A DNA stretch of 64,000 bases. Source: Hyphomicrobiales bacterium (GTDB lineage: Bacteria > Pseudomonadota > Alphaproteobacteria > Rhizobiales > Beijerinckiaceae). The notes below the pieces were generated by a model. The model made no database searches. It saw only the letters and a list, made by a program, of their open reading frames with translations, and was not told the origin of the DNA. Positions 17,500-26,518 of this stretch are shown in pieces (the first letter of the stretch is position 1; each line of letters opens with the position of its first letter). Location: positions 1-64,000 of the forward strand of contig CANGIS010000007.1 of assembly GCA_947454055.1 (NCBI GenBank), in the 5' to 3' direction. Both the position numbers and the translations under genes were made by a program.

Positions 17500-18141
17500 C
17501 TACCACTTCACCGAGAACGTGCTTTCGAGTTCCGAAATTTCGGCCGTGCCAAGCGGCGGCAAGCGTTGGCCGTTTGTGACGTACCACAGCTTGGCGGTTT
17601 CCTCGGCTTCTTCCAGCGCATAGGCGGCATTCGAGATGCTGTCATGCCAGAAGGTCGGCCCGATGCGAGTCAGCATGACGCCGCGCACATGGGGCACATA
17701 GGGGCGCACAAGGTCGATCACCGTTGGATCACCGGGACGGCGATAAGGGATCAGCGGAATGCGTCCCACTTTCATCACATGATACGGCGTGAGAGGCGGT
17801 AGAATATTTTCCGGATCAATGCCTGCCGTCATGGAAAGTGCGACAAGATGGGTCGAATGCGTGTGAACAATGGCGCGGAGCTTTGAATCTGTCGCATAGA
17901 CGCCGCGATAAAACCGCAGCGCTTTTGACCCGCGATCACCCGAAACCTGCTCGCCATTGCCATCAAGCTTGGCGATGCGCGCGGGGTCGAGATGGCCTAA
18001 GCACGCATCAGTTGGCGTGATCAGAAACCCGTCATCAAGGCGCGCGGAGATATTGCCCGCCGATCCGACGGTATAGCCGCGGGCATAGAGGCTCGCGCCA
18101 ATGCGGCAGATTTCTTCGCGAAGCTGTGCTTCCGTACTCAT
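17500..18141 (-). CDS. otnC: 3-oxo-tetronate 4-phosphate decarboxylase (class II aldolase fold)
   Basis: A 213-residue member of the class II aldolase/adducin family. It decarboxylates 3-oxo-tetronate 4-phosphate to dihydroxyacetone phosphate, which enters glycolysis. It shows the GSAGNISAR loop, the metal-binding AIVHTHSTH and the later RIGPTFWHDS segment found in OtnC. The start overlaps the stop of uraD in an ATGA arrangement (18138-18141), so translation is probably coupled to the purine operon. The substrate follows from the paired OtnK; alone it might be called an aldolase. Confidence 0.9.
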   Translation of the reverse strand: MSTEAQLREEICRIGASLYARGYTVGSAGNISARLDDGFLITPTDACLGHLDPARIAKLDGNGEQVSGDRGSKALRFYRGVYATDSKLRAIVHTHSTHLVALSMTAGIDPENILPPLTPYHVMKVGRIPLIPYRRPGDPTVIDLVRPYVPHVRGVMLTRIGPTFWHDSISNAAYALEEAEETAKLWYVTNGQRLPPLGTAEISELESTFSVKW

Positions 18142-18644
18142 ATTGCAACCCTAGCCTCTAGTCTGAAGCGGACAATACGGAGAATTTGAGCGATCGCCGT
18201 CAACCGCTCCTCCTCCATCGTGCCGCCAACGCGGTTTTCAAACGCATCCATAATCTGATGCTTGGTTGCCCCGGTTACCGCAAAAATGAACGGAAAGCCA
18301 AAGCGCGTGCGATAGGCCGTGTTTAACGCATGAAAGCGTTCAAACTCGTCCGGCGTCAGCGTATCAAGGCCCGCGCCCCTCTGCTCGCGTTTTGATTCAT
18401 CGGCCACCTCGCCCCGAAGCGCCGCACGGCCCGCGAGATCGGGATGAGCGAGGATGAGCGCGGTTTGAAGGGGCGGTTCCGCATCCAGAATCGCGCGTTG
18501 GAAGGCATGAACCATGACGGCATTGTCGGCATAGGGCCGCGCGTGTTCCGCCGTCTCAGCCACCCAAGCGGAATGCTCGGCAATATCGCCGAAACGCTCG
18601 ATAAAATCGGCGCGAGTCAAGGCGTTGACCTCTGAAAGGGTCAT
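18138..18644 (-). CDS. uraD: 2-oxo-4-hydroxy-4-carboxy-5-ureidoimidazoline (OHCU) decarboxylase
   Basis: Third enzyme of urate oxidation, giving S-allantoin from OHCU. The protein has 168 residues from ATG 18644, which overlaps the puuD stop as ATGA; an ATG at 18659 would add five residues. It has the catalytic histidine in DIAEHSAWVAE (His24), the LILAHPDLAG motif and the FGFPFIFAV segment characteristic of UraD. It sits between puuD and otnC with 4-base overlaps on both sides, so the three are translated as a coupled unit. Confidence 0.95.
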   Translation of the reverse strand: MTLSEVNALTRADFIERFGDIAEHSAWVAETAEHARPYADNAVMVHAFQRAILDAEPPLQTALILAHPDLAGRAALRGEVADESKREQRGAGLDTLTPDEFERFHALNTAYRTRFGFPFIFAVTGATKHQIMDAFENRVGGTMEEERLTAIAQILRIVRFRLEARVAI

Positions 18645-19822
18645 TGCGCGGCGATCCATGCACCAAGCTTGGCGCGCTGGACATCGGTAATGCCAGTTTC
18701 ATTGCCAAGCGGCATGGCCTTGCCCTGCACGGCTTGGACGAGAATTTGTGCGGAATTTTTGCGGATACCCTCGATGGTGTCGAGCATCACGCCCTTTGGC
18801 GGCTCTCCGCCCTTAAATGCCTCATGCGTTGGCTTGGCTTGATGGCACGTAATGCAATGGGTTTGTGTGATCTTGAGCACCTCGGCATCCGATACTTTAG
18901 CCCCGCCCGTATTGGAAGCGGGAGCCGTCCACCACACCATCACACCGAGCGCAATGGCGGCCAGCGGCAGTGCCCAAGCGACGCTTTTCGGCGTGTCGCC
19001 CGCATCAACGCGGTTGAGGAAATGCCGGATCATGCCGCCCGCCAGCACCACAAGCGCCACCACCAGCCAGCTCTGTGGACGGGAATAGAGGAACGGATAG
19101 TGGTTCGACACCATGAACAGCAAAACCGGCAAGGTCAGGTAATTATTATGCAGCGAGCGCTGCTTGCCGATTTTTCCCAACTTCGGATCGGGTGCCTCGC
19201 CTTTCAGCAATGATGCCGTGATCTTTTTCTGGTTCGGGATAATCACCCGGAACACATTGGCCGCCATGATGGTGCCAACCATAGCCCCCGTATGTATAAA
19301 CGCCCCACGGCCCGAGAAAACGAGCGTGAAGAGATAGGCCGCCCCCACAATCAAAAGATAAACCGATACGGCGAGCCAACCGGTGTGTTCGCCAATCGGG
19401 GACCGGCACAGACGGTCATAGATCACCCAACCGCCAAACAGGAACAGAACGGAGAAGATGATCGCTTCACCGCCCGTCATTTGTAAGACGGCTGGATCGA
19501 CGAGAAACGCGCTGGCGTTCCAGTAATATTGCACCACAAGAAGCGCAAAACCGGTCAGGAAGGTAAGATACGCCTCCCATTTGAACCAGTGCAGATCATC
19601 GGGCAATGTATCCGGCGCGACGAGGTATTTTTCGACATGGTAGAACCCGCCGCCATGCACCATCCACGAGGTACCGGACACGCCCTTCGACATGGTCTCG
19701 CGAGAACGCAAAGAGAAATCGAGCCAGATGAAGTGGAAACTCGCGCCAATCCACGCAATGCCGACGATCAAATGGAACCAGCGGATCGCAAGATTGAGGT
19801 AGTCGAGGGCAAAGGCGGTCAT
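18641..19822 (-). CDS. puuD: Cytochrome-linked urate hydroxylase PuuD
   Basis: Membrane-bound urate oxidase that converts urate to 5-hydroxyisourate and passes electrons to the respiratory chain rather than to oxygen. The 393-residue protein starts at ATG 19822; the upstream in-frame extension overlaps guaD and is not protein-like. About eight transmembrane helices form the DUF989 domain (WFHLIVGIAWIGASFHFIW near the start). A C-terminal cytochrome c domain has the heme motif CITCH and a methionine ligand in the KAMPLGN region. It is encoded between guaD (7-base gap) and uraD (ATGA overlap). Confidence 0.95.
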   Translation of the reverse strand: MTAFALDYLNLAIRWFHLIVGIAWIGASFHFIWLDFSLRSRETMSKGVSGTSWMVHGGGFYHVEKYLVAPDTLPDDLHWFKWEAYLTFLTGFALLVVQYYWNASAFLVDPAVLQMTGGEAIIFSVLFLFGGWVIYDRLCRSPIGEHTGWLAVSVYLLIVGAAYLFTLVFSGRGAFIHTGAMVGTIMAANVFRVIIPNQKKITASLLKGEAPDPKLGKIGKQRSLHNNYLTLPVLLFMVSNHYPFLYSRPQSWLVVALVVLAGGMIRHFLNRVDAGDTPKSVAWALPLAAIALGVMVWWTAPASNTGGAKVSDAEVLKITQTHCITCHQAKPTHEAFKGGEPPKGVMLDTIEGIRKNSAQILVQAVQGKAMPLGNETGITDVQRAKLGAWIAAQ

Positions 19823-19829
19823 GATGGCC

Positions 19830-20303
19830 TCAATAGGTGATTTTGTCGGGCTTGGCAGCCCAAGCAGCGAAGGCGTCGGTGGCGTCTTGGCGCGGGTGAT
19901 GCTCCATCGGCAAAGCACGCTCCTGCGGAGCTTTGGGCACTTCGTCGTAAATGAAGGCGTCATCAAAACCGATGGCTGCGGCTTCGTCCCGCGTATTGGC
20001 GTATACAATCCGCGACACGCGCGCCCAATAGGCCGAGGCCAGACACATCGGGCAAGGCTCGCAACTGGTATAGAGCGTCGCACCCTTTAATTCGAAATGC
20101 CCCACCGCCTCGCAGGCCCGCCGAATGGCGGTGACCTCGGCGTGAGCGGTCGGATCGTTTGACGAGGTAACCTTGTTCCAGCCCTCCGCTAACACAACGC
20201 CGTCGCGAGCAATGACCGCCCCGAACGGTCCACCCTGATTGGCTTCCATCCGCTCACGCGAAAGGGCAATGGCTCGGGCAAGAAAGATTTCATCGTCATT
20301 CAT
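19830..20303 (-). CDS. guaD: Guanine deaminase (CDA fold)
   Basis: Zinc-dependent enzyme of the cytidine deaminase fold that converts guanine to xanthine. It is of the short Bacillus GuaD type, with 157 residues. The zinc motif is seen as PTAHAEVTAIRR and CEPCPMC. A long C-terminal tail (FDDAFIYDEV onward) and PHE-type ending separate it from tRNA adenosine deaminase TadA. The start codon shares one base with the xdhC stop, and puuD follows after 7 bases, so it supplies xanthine to the neighbouring dehydrogenase. Confidence 0.92.
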   Translation of the reverse strand: MNDDEIFLARAIALSRERMEANQGGPFGAVIARDGVVLAEGWNKVTSSNDPTAHAEVTAIRRACEAVGHFELKGATLYTSCEPCPMCLASAYWARVSRIVYANTRDEAAAIGFDDAFIYDEVPKAPQERALPMEHHPRQDATDAFAAWAAKPDKITY

Positions 20304-21238
20304 CAGGCACTATCCATGAGGTCGGCACGTTCAAACAGGTGAAGAGGGAATGAAGCCCGTTCGGAGGGTTTGTGCAAGCCCTCCCGGCGGATCAATAGAT
20401 CGGCAGCAACGGAGGCGGCAATGGTCGCGGGCTCTTTGCCATGAATTCCCGCCAGACCGATAGGGCAAACGAGCCGAGAAAGTGATTCATGGGATCCGCC
20501 CATCGCCTTGATTCTGCTCTCAAATCTCGCCCGTTTGGTAGCAGAACCAATCAACCCGACATAGGCGAGGTCGGGCCGTTGCAGCGCCTGCACAATAATG
20601 TCCAGATCAAGCGCATGGGAATGGGTCATTACCAGCACGAAGGCCCCGCGTGGTGCACCGGCTAGTTCCGTGACCGGATGATCGGTCAACACGGGCGTGG
20701 CCGTTCTGACGACCAGCCCGGGAAAAGCCTCCGGCCGGCTATCGATCCATCGAATATCGAAGGGCAAAGGAGCCAGAGCCATCACCAAAGCGCGGCCGAC
20801 ATGCCCTGCCCCGAAAAGCAAAAGCGGCGTTCGGTCGCCCTTTGGCTGGCCGGCCAAGCGGGCTATTTTGTCTTGATCCTCCGTCTGGAAAACCTCGATC
20901 AGTGTCGTGACACGGCCACCGCAGCATTGGCCGAGATCAGGACCAAGTGGCCAATCTCGTTTGTGTGGGGGCTGCTCAGGAAAGGCGATGGCGAGGCGCG
21001 CATCGGCAATCGCTGCATATTCCAGAGCGCCACCGCCAATGGTGCCGATGAGGTCGCCGGCCTTGGTAACAGCCATCTGCGCGCCCACCTCGCGCGGCGT
21101 TGAACCATCGGCGGCAATCACCGTGATGACGGCAATGAGGCCCTCCTCAACGATCTGACTTTGCACGCGGGTCCAAAAATCGTTCACTTCAGATTTCGAT
21201 TCAACAGAGTGATGTAATGATTCAAGGCGTTCATCCAA
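20303..21238 (-). CDS. xdhC: Xanthine dehydrogenase accessory protein XdhC
   Basis: XdhC proteins bind the molybdenum cofactor, promote its sulfuration and insert it into XdhB. The 311-residue protein has the N-terminal XdhC/CoxI domain (DGSTPREVGAQMAV, GTIGGGALEY) and a Rossmann-type C-terminal domain (LLLFGAGHVGRALVMALAPL, VMTHSHALDLDI, IGSATKRARFESRI). TTG 21238 is taken as the start because it gives the longest plausible N-terminus; GTG 21187 is possible and no site has a strong Shine-Dalgarno sequence. It follows xdhB by 47 bases. Confidence 0.93.
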   Translation of the reverse strand: MDERLESLHHSVESKSEVNDFWTRVQSQIVEEGLIAVITVIAADGSTPREVGAQMAVTKAGDLIGTIGGGALEYAAIADARLAIAFPEQPPHKRDWPLGPDLGQCCGGRVTTLIEVFQTEDQDKIARLAGQPKGDRTPLLLFGAGHVGRALVMALAPLPFDIRWIDSRPEAFPGLVVRTATPVLTDHPVTELAGAPRGAFVLVMTHSHALDLDIIVQALQRPDLAYVGLIGSATKRARFESRIKAMGGSHESLSRLVCPIGLAGIHGKEPATIAASVAADLLIRREGLHKPSERASFPLHLFERADLMDSA

Positions 21239-21285
21239 CAGACGAGGTCCGGCACCGTCAAAATGCGGCTGGTTAAAGTTCTGAA

Positions 21286-23616
21286 TCAGAATCCGCCACC
21301 GCCTCCAAGAGCTTGAACAGCCTTAAGAATTTCCTCTGGCGTAGCGGGTGCGTTCAAGGGAACCGGCGTTCCGGGTTGCAGCGATTGGATCGCATTCAAA
21401 ATCGCCGAATAAACCGAAATAGCGAGCATCACAGGCGGTTCGCCAACCGCTTTCGAGCGGTAAACCGTGTCCTCGCGGTTGGCCCCGTCAAACAATGCAA
21501 CACGGAAATCGACCGGAATATCGGAAGCAACCGGGATCTTGTAGGTCGATGGCGCATGCGTGCGAAGCCGCCCCTTATCGTCATAAACGAGCTCCTCGGT
21601 GGTAAGCCAACCTAAGCCCTGAACAAAGCCGCCCTCGATCTGGCCGATGTCGATGGCCGGGTTCAGCGAGCGGCCCACATCGTGGAGAATATCCACGCGC
21701 TCGACCTTCATTTCACCGGTCAGCGTGTCGATGGCCACTTCGCTGCACGCCGCGCCATAGGCAAAATAATAGAACGGTCGGCCGACCGCATTGGCGCGGT
21801 CCCACACCACTTTCGGCGTTTTATAATGACTGGCTTCCGAGAGATGGATGCGACCCGCATGGCAGGCTTTGGCCAGCTCGCCGAAGCCAAGCGTCAATTG
21901 GCCAACCGCAACCATGTCATCGCGAAATACAATCTCGGCAGGATCGACGCCATGCGTCTCTGCCGCAAAGGCCGTCATCCGCGCTTTGATCGCCTTGGCC
22001 GCCAACATCGCCGCCATGCCATTGAGATCGGTTCCCGCTGATGCTGCCGTCGGCGACGTGTTCGGCACTTTGCCCGTCGAGGTCGGCATGACCCGAATAC
22101 GGTCCATCGAAATGCCGAATTCCTCGGCCACGATTTGCGCGACTTTAAGAAACAGGCCCTGCCCCATCTCGGTGCCGCCATGATTCAGATGCACGGAACC
22201 ATCGGAGTAGACATGCACCAAGGCCGCGCCTTGGTTCATCTGGGTCAGGGTGAATGAAATTCCGAATTTAACCGGCGTCAGCGCAAGGCCGCGGCGGATC
22301 AGCGGGGACTCACGGTTAAACGCGTCAATTGCCTCACGCCGCGCGCGATAGTCGGAGCTGCGCTCCAGCTGATCAACAAGCGCGTGTAGAACATCGTGAT
22401 CCTCGACCTGCATCCCGAACGGCGTATGCTCGCCGCCGGGCCGGTAGAAATTGGCTTTGCGGATGTCCAGCGGATCGCGTCCCGTGGCGGATGCCAACGC
22501 GTCGATCATGCGCTCCATCGCCAACATGCCCTGCGGGCCGCCAAAGCCGCGAAACGCCGTATTGGAAACCGTATTGGTCTTTAACCGTCGCGATGACACC
22601 CGCACATCAGGGAGATAATACGAATTATCGGCGTGAAACATCGAGCGATCAACAACGCCCTGACTCAAATCGGCCGAATAGCCACAGCGCGCCAGAAGCG
22701 AGATATCGGCCGATTGGATGGTGCCATCGGCATGGGCGCCCAATTGCCAATCCACCCGAAAATCATGCCGTTTGCCGGTCAGCATCATATCATCATCGCG
22801 ATCAAGCCTGAGCTTGCACGGTTTGCGGGTGAAACGCGCCGCAAGGGCTGCAATCGCCGCCCATTGGGAGGCCTGACTTTCTTTGCCACCAAAACCGCCG
22901 CCCATGCGGCGCACTTCGCTGGTCACATAGGCATCCGGAATCCCGAGCACACGGGCCACCACATGCTGCACTTCGGTCGGATGCTGGCTCGAGGCGTGCA
23001 CGAGCATCTCGTCACCCTCGCCCGGCATAGCGAAGGAAACTTGCCCTTCAAGATAAAAATGCTCCTGCCCGCCGATGCGAAACTGGCCAGACAGCTTAAC
23101 CGGCGCTTCGGTCAGTGCTTTGGCGGGTTCCCCTCGACCAAAGGCATAGTCCGGCAGAACTGTCTCGTTGCGGTCCAAAGCGTCCTCAACGGTGATAGAT
23201 GGCTTATCTTCCTCGAATTGGCTTTTAACGAGGCGGACGGCGCGACGCGCGGCATCCCGCGTTTCTGCTACCACCGCAAACAGCGCCTGACCCACAAATT
23301 CGACATGGGTTTCGGCGAACATCGGATCGTCACCCATCGCCGGCGACACATCGTTTTTACCCGGAATATCCGCGGCGGTCAGCACGGCTACAACACCTGC
23401 CGCAGACCGAACCGCCTCAAGGTCGAGCGTCACGATCCTGCCGCGCGCCACCGGAGAGCCACCGATCGCGATGTGTAATGTGCCTTCGGGTTCTGGAAGA
23501 TCGTCGATATACAGCGCCGATCCCTGCACATGGCGCGTTGCGGACTCATGCGGCAAGGATTTTCCAACCTGCCGGAGCGGGTGTTCCACAGCGTCAGCTC
23601 CATCATTCGGCAGCAT
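21286..23616 (-). CDS. xdhB: Xanthine dehydrogenase molybdopterin-binding subunit
   Basis: Large catalytic subunit, 776 residues, that hydroxylates hypoxanthine and xanthine at the molybdenum centre. ATG 23616 is preferred because GGGAGG lies just upstream; it overlaps the xdhA end by 14 bases. Family motifs include RMGGGFGGKESQ, the substrate-loop region GGEHTPFG, NHGGTEMGQGL, and the catalytic glutamate in KAVGEPPVMLAIS near the C-terminus. It forms a heterodimer with XdhA. Confidence 0.96.
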   Translation of the reverse strand: MLPNDGADAVEHPLRQVGKSLPHESATRHVQGSALYIDDLPEPEGTLHIAIGGSPVARGRIVTLDLEAVRSAAGVVAVLTAADIPGKNDVSPAMGDDPMFAETHVEFVGQALFAVVAETRDAARRAVRLVKSQFEEDKPSITVEDALDRNETVLPDYAFGRGEPAKALTEAPVKLSGQFRIGGQEHFYLEGQVSFAMPGEGDEMLVHASSQHPTEVQHVVARVLGIPDAYVTSEVRRMGGGFGGKESQASQWAAIAALAARFTRKPCKLRLDRDDDMMLTGKRHDFRVDWQLGAHADGTIQSADISLLARCGYSADLSQGVVDRSMFHADNSYYLPDVRVSSRRLKTNTVSNTAFRGFGGPQGMLAMERMIDALASATGRDPLDIRKANFYRPGGEHTPFGMQVEDHDVLHALVDQLERSSDYRARREAIDAFNRESPLIRRGLALTPVKFGISFTLTQMNQGAALVHVYSDGSVHLNHGGTEMGQGLFLKVAQIVAEEFGISMDRIRVMPTSTGKVPNTSPTAASAGTDLNGMAAMLAAKAIKARMTAFAAETHGVDPAEIVFRDDMVAVGQLTLGFGELAKACHAGRIHLSEASHYKTPKVVWDRANAVGRPFYYFAYGAACSEVAIDTLTGEMKVERVDILHDVGRSLNPAIDIGQIEGGFVQGLGWLTTEELVYDDKGRLRTHAPSTYKIPVASDIPVDFRVALFDGANREDTVYRSKAVGEPPVMLAISVYSAILNAIQSLQPGTPVPLNAPATPEEILKAVQALGGGGGF

Positions 23617-25084
23617 GGGAAACCTCCCGCAAACCGCTGATCCGCGTCGATGACGACGGGACGCCGGCAATCTCGGCCAGTGCTTTGATGACCAGATTGC
23701 GGGCAACCCGCATCCGGTACTCGGCAGAGGCGCGATGATCGGAAAGGGGCGAGAAATCGGCGGTGAGGCCTTCAGCTCCCGCCCGCCAGGTTGAAATATC
23801 CTTGATCGGCAACCCAATAATCGCGGCTTCCGCCGCAGACGCCCGTTTAGGGATGCCTGCCATGCCGCCGAACGCGATCCGCGCCTGCGAGATCAAGCCA
23901 TCTTCCACCGTAATCCGGAACGCTGCCATAACCGATGAAATGTCTTCATCGCGGCGCTTTGTGACTTTAAACAAGCGGATATGGTCGTTTGGACCCGGCT
24001 TAGAGAGCGTTATGCGCCGGATATACTCCCCCGGTTCGCGGTTTTGCTGCTTGTAGGCAATGAAAAACTCTTCCAAGGGAACAGACCGGTTGGAAAAGCC
24101 GTTGCGCAATTCGACCGATGCTCCAAGGGCAATAAAGGCGGGCGGCCAATCGCCAATCGGCGAGCCATTGGCAATATTGCCAACCACCGTGCCCGATGCG
24201 CGAACCTGCCTTGACCCGAAACGACGCGCCAATTCGCCAAAATCCGTATCAAGGGCGGCCAAGCGGGGCATCGCCATCTGATGGGTCACGCCAGCGCCGA
24301 AGCTCAGCGTCAATTCGGTTTCCTCGATTGCGGCCAAACCCTTGATGCGCCCGAGCCAAATCAGGCGCTTGAGCGGCATCAATCCTTTGGTGATCCAGAG
24401 ACCTACATCGGTTGCTCCCGCAATCAAGGTCGCATCGGGATATTTCTGGATCAAATAGGCGAGCGAGGATTCAGCGGCAGGGGCAGCAAAAAAAGCCTCG
24501 TCATTGCCGACAAACACATCTTCCAACTGCCTGAATTGCTTGAAGGCCTCGAGCGTCTCCTCGGCCTTCGCATCAAACTGATCGGTTGCCGGATCGGCGA
24601 GCGCCTGCAAAGCGGCCTTCACAATCGGCGTATATCCGGTGCAACGGCACAGATTGCCCGACAAGGCCTCATTCACATCGGGCCGATCCACCGAGGCTTT
24701 CCCCTCATGGTAGAGCGCGAACAGGCTCATCACGATGCCAGGCGTACAAAACCCGCATTGAGAGCCATGATGCTCGACCATTGCGCTCTGGATTTTGTGG
24801 AGTTCGCCTTTTTCGGCCAGATCCTCAATCGTGATCACATCCGCGCCGTCCGCTTGGCCCAGCAATAGAATACAGGCATTGACCGGCTCATAGACCAGCT
24901 GACCATCGCGTTCACGCGCCAAAACTACCGTACATGCGCCGCAATCGCCCTCTGCGCAGCCCTCTTTAGTGCCGGTTGAGCGTTCTTCGAGCCGAAGCCA
25001 GTCTAACAAAGTGGCCTTGGGATCGGGGTTCGCAATATCCACCCGTTGGCCGCGCCGCAGAAAGCTGATGGTCGATCGCGTCAT
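23603..25084 (-). CDS. xdhA: Xanthine dehydrogenase small subunit (Fe-S and FAD)
   Basis: A 493-residue electron-transfer subunit. The N-terminal plant-ferredoxin domain has CAEGDCGAC (Cys43, Cys48, Cys51) plus a fourth Cys about 20 residues on. The second [2Fe-2S] domain has CGFCTPG and CRCTGY. From about residue 200 comes the FAD-binding CO-dehydrogenase-flavoprotein fold (TLIAGATDVGLW, VGNIANGSPIGD). It passes electrons from the XdhB molybdenum centre to NAD. It begins 3 bases after the uraH stop and overlaps xdhB. Confidence 0.96.
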   Translation of the reverse strand: MTRSTISFLRRGQRVDIANPDPKATLLDWLRLEERSTGTKEGCAEGDCGACTVVLARERDGQLVYEPVNACILLLGQADGADVITIEDLAEKGELHKIQSAMVEHHGSQCGFCTPGIVMSLFALYHEGKASVDRPDVNEALSGNLCRCTGYTPIVKAALQALADPATDQFDAKAEETLEAFKQFRQLEDVFVGNDEAFFAAPAAESSLAYLIQKYPDATLIAGATDVGLWITKGLMPLKRLIWLGRIKGLAAIEETELTLSFGAGVTHQMAMPRLAALDTDFGELARRFGSRQVRASGTVVGNIANGSPIGDWPPAFIALGASVELRNGFSNRSVPLEEFFIAYKQQNREPGEYIRRITLSKPGPNDHIRLFKVTKRRDEDISSVMAAFRITVEDGLISQARIAFGGMAGIPKRASAAEAAIIGLPIKDISTWRAGAEGLTADFSPLSDHRASAEYRMRVARNLVIKALAEIAGVPSSSTRISGLREVSHAAE

Positions 25085-25087
25085 GGC

Positions 25088-25429
25088 TCAGCTCCCGCGA
25101 TAGGTCGAAAAGCTGAAGGGCGAGACCAGCAAGGGGACATGGTAATGGCGGTTCTCGGAAATGCCGAAGCGGATCGGCACTTCGTCCAGAAATGCGGGGT
25201 CCGGCAAGGCGATACCAAGCTTCCGGAAATAATCACCGACCGCGAAAACCAGCTCATAGGTTCCGAATTGGAACATCTCCCCTTCCAGCAAGGGATGATC
25301 GACCCGACCATCCGCATTGGTGACGGCGCGTTTAAGCACCGCGCCGTCCGATAGGCGGGTCAGCGTGAGAGCCATGCCCGATGCAGGGTGGCCGTGGGCG
25401 GTATCAAGAACGTGTGTTGTGAGTTTCAT
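25088..25429 (-). CDS. uraH: 5-hydroxyisourate hydrolase (transthyretin-like)
   Basis: Hydrolyses 5-hydroxyisourate, the PuuD product, to OHCU. The protein has 113 residues from ATG 25429, with an alternative ATG four codons upstream at 25441. It starts with MKLTTHVLDTAHGHPA, has the RHYHVPLL-type strand (seen as NRHYHVPLLVSP) and ends in the diagnostic YRGS tetrapeptide. All of these are HIUase signatures rather than transthyretin. It is the first strictly purine gene of the leftward operon, with xdhA 3 bases downstream. Confidence 0.95.
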   Translation of the reverse strand: MKLTTHVLDTAHGHPASGMALTLTRLSDGAVLKRAVTNADGRVDHPLLEGEMFQFGTYELVFAVGDYFRKLGIALPDPAFLDEVPIRFGISENRHYHVPLLVSPFSFSTYRGS

Positions 25430-25496
25430 AATACCAATCATGCCTCAGGATGACGAAGAGCTAAAGAGGGAAGTTGCCCGCCATCCACGCCTGAAA

Positions 25497-26507
25497 TCAG
25501 CTGAACCGATAATCGGTTACCTGCCGATAGACTTGTCCGGGCCGCAACACAGGATCGGGAAAATGCGCGACATTGGGACTGTCGGGCACATTTTGTGGCT
25601 CGAGGCAGAACCCGCCATGCGCCTGCAATTTCTGCCCTCCAAGCCCCGTGACAGGAACATTGAGCCTCTTCGCGTCATAAAACTGGATGCAGGGTTCGGT
25701 CGTGAAGACCTGCATCGACAGGCCGTTTTTAGGCGATTTGGCCGTCGCAGCATGGCGAAGCGGGCCGCTGCGGGTCTCCAGCACGAAGTTCTGGTCATAA
25801 TGGAAATGTTCGCCATTCGGCTGGATGTGCCTGATCGGCCGCCCCCTACGGAAATCAAACGGGGTGTCAGCCACATGATGGAGCTCGCCTGTCGGGATGA
25901 GCTCGTGGTCAACGCTGGAGATGACATTGGCCGGAATCATCAGTTCATGGTCTAAAATGTGATCAGACCCGTCGAGGTTGTAATATGAATGCAGCGCGAG
26001 ATTGATGATGGTGGGGGCATCCGTCGTCGCCGTGAGCTCGGTCCGGAGGGTGGCAGGCTCGACGAGGCTATAGCGGCAGGTCACGGTGAGGTTCCCGGGA
26101 TAGCCGCCATCGCCATCGGGCGAGAACAAAGTGAGCGTCACGGAATGGGCGTCGTGGTGCGCCAATTGCCAGGGCCTGCGGCCAAAGCCGGATGCGCCGC
26201 CATGCAGGCTGTGTTTGCCCAGAAAATTCTGTTCGAGCTGGTAGGGCTTTCCATCGATCACGAAACGCCCATCGCGGATACGGTTGGCGAACCGTCCCGC
26301 TAAAGCGCCCAGATGCGGGGAGTGCGCCACATAATCTTCGAGACGATCAAGCCCCAGCACGACTCGTTGCGGGCCGTTCTTTGACGGAACAACAAGATCG
26401 CGGACCACGGCGCCCCAATTGAGGATTTTTGCCTCTGCGCCCGCGGATGAGCGGATGGTCATCTCATAGACGGGCTCGCCACCCACCTCGCCAAAAAGCC
26501 GCTTCAT
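25497..26507 (-). CDS. galM: Aldose 1-epimerase (galactose mutarotase family)
   Basis: A 336-residue beta-sandwich enzyme that interconverts alpha and beta anomers of aldoses. ATG 26507 is preceded by GAAGGG at proper spacing and gives an N-terminus typical of the family. It shows GRFANRIRDGRF, NFLGKHSLHGG with the catalytic histidine, NLALHSYYNLDG with the second histidine, and a late catalytic glutamate in FCLEPQNVPDSPN. It lies 11 bases after gloA and 67 bases before uraH. A link between mutarotation and purine breakdown is not obvious, so it may simply ride on the same transcript. Confidence 0.92.
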   Translation of the reverse strand: MKRLFGEVGGEPVYEMTIRSSAGAEAKILNWGAVVRDLVVPSKNGPQRVVLGLDRLEDYVAHSPHLGALAGRFANRIRDGRFVIDGKPYQLEQNFLGKHSLHGGASGFGRRPWQLAHHDAHSVTLTLFSPDGDGGYPGNLTVTCRYSLVEPATLRTELTATTDAPTIINLALHSYYNLDGSDHILDHELMIPANVISSVDHELIPTGELHHVADTPFDFRRGRPIRHIQPNGEHFHYDQNFVLETRSGPLRHAATAKSPKNGLSMQVFTTEPCIQFYDAKRLNVPVTGLGGQKLQAHGGFCLEPQNVPDSPNVAHFPDPVLRPGQVYRQVTDYRFS

Positions 26508-26518
26508 GGACACACCCT

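Noticed and set aside
19823-20083. N-terminal extension of puuD by 87 codons
   Set aside because: The extension overlaps guaD in another frame and reads as Arg/Ser/Pro-rich noise; ATG 19822 starts the conserved domain.
23617-23817. N-terminal extension of xdhB by 67 codons into xdhA
   Set aside because: It lies over the conserved xdhA end, while a strong ribosome-binding site precedes ATG 23616.
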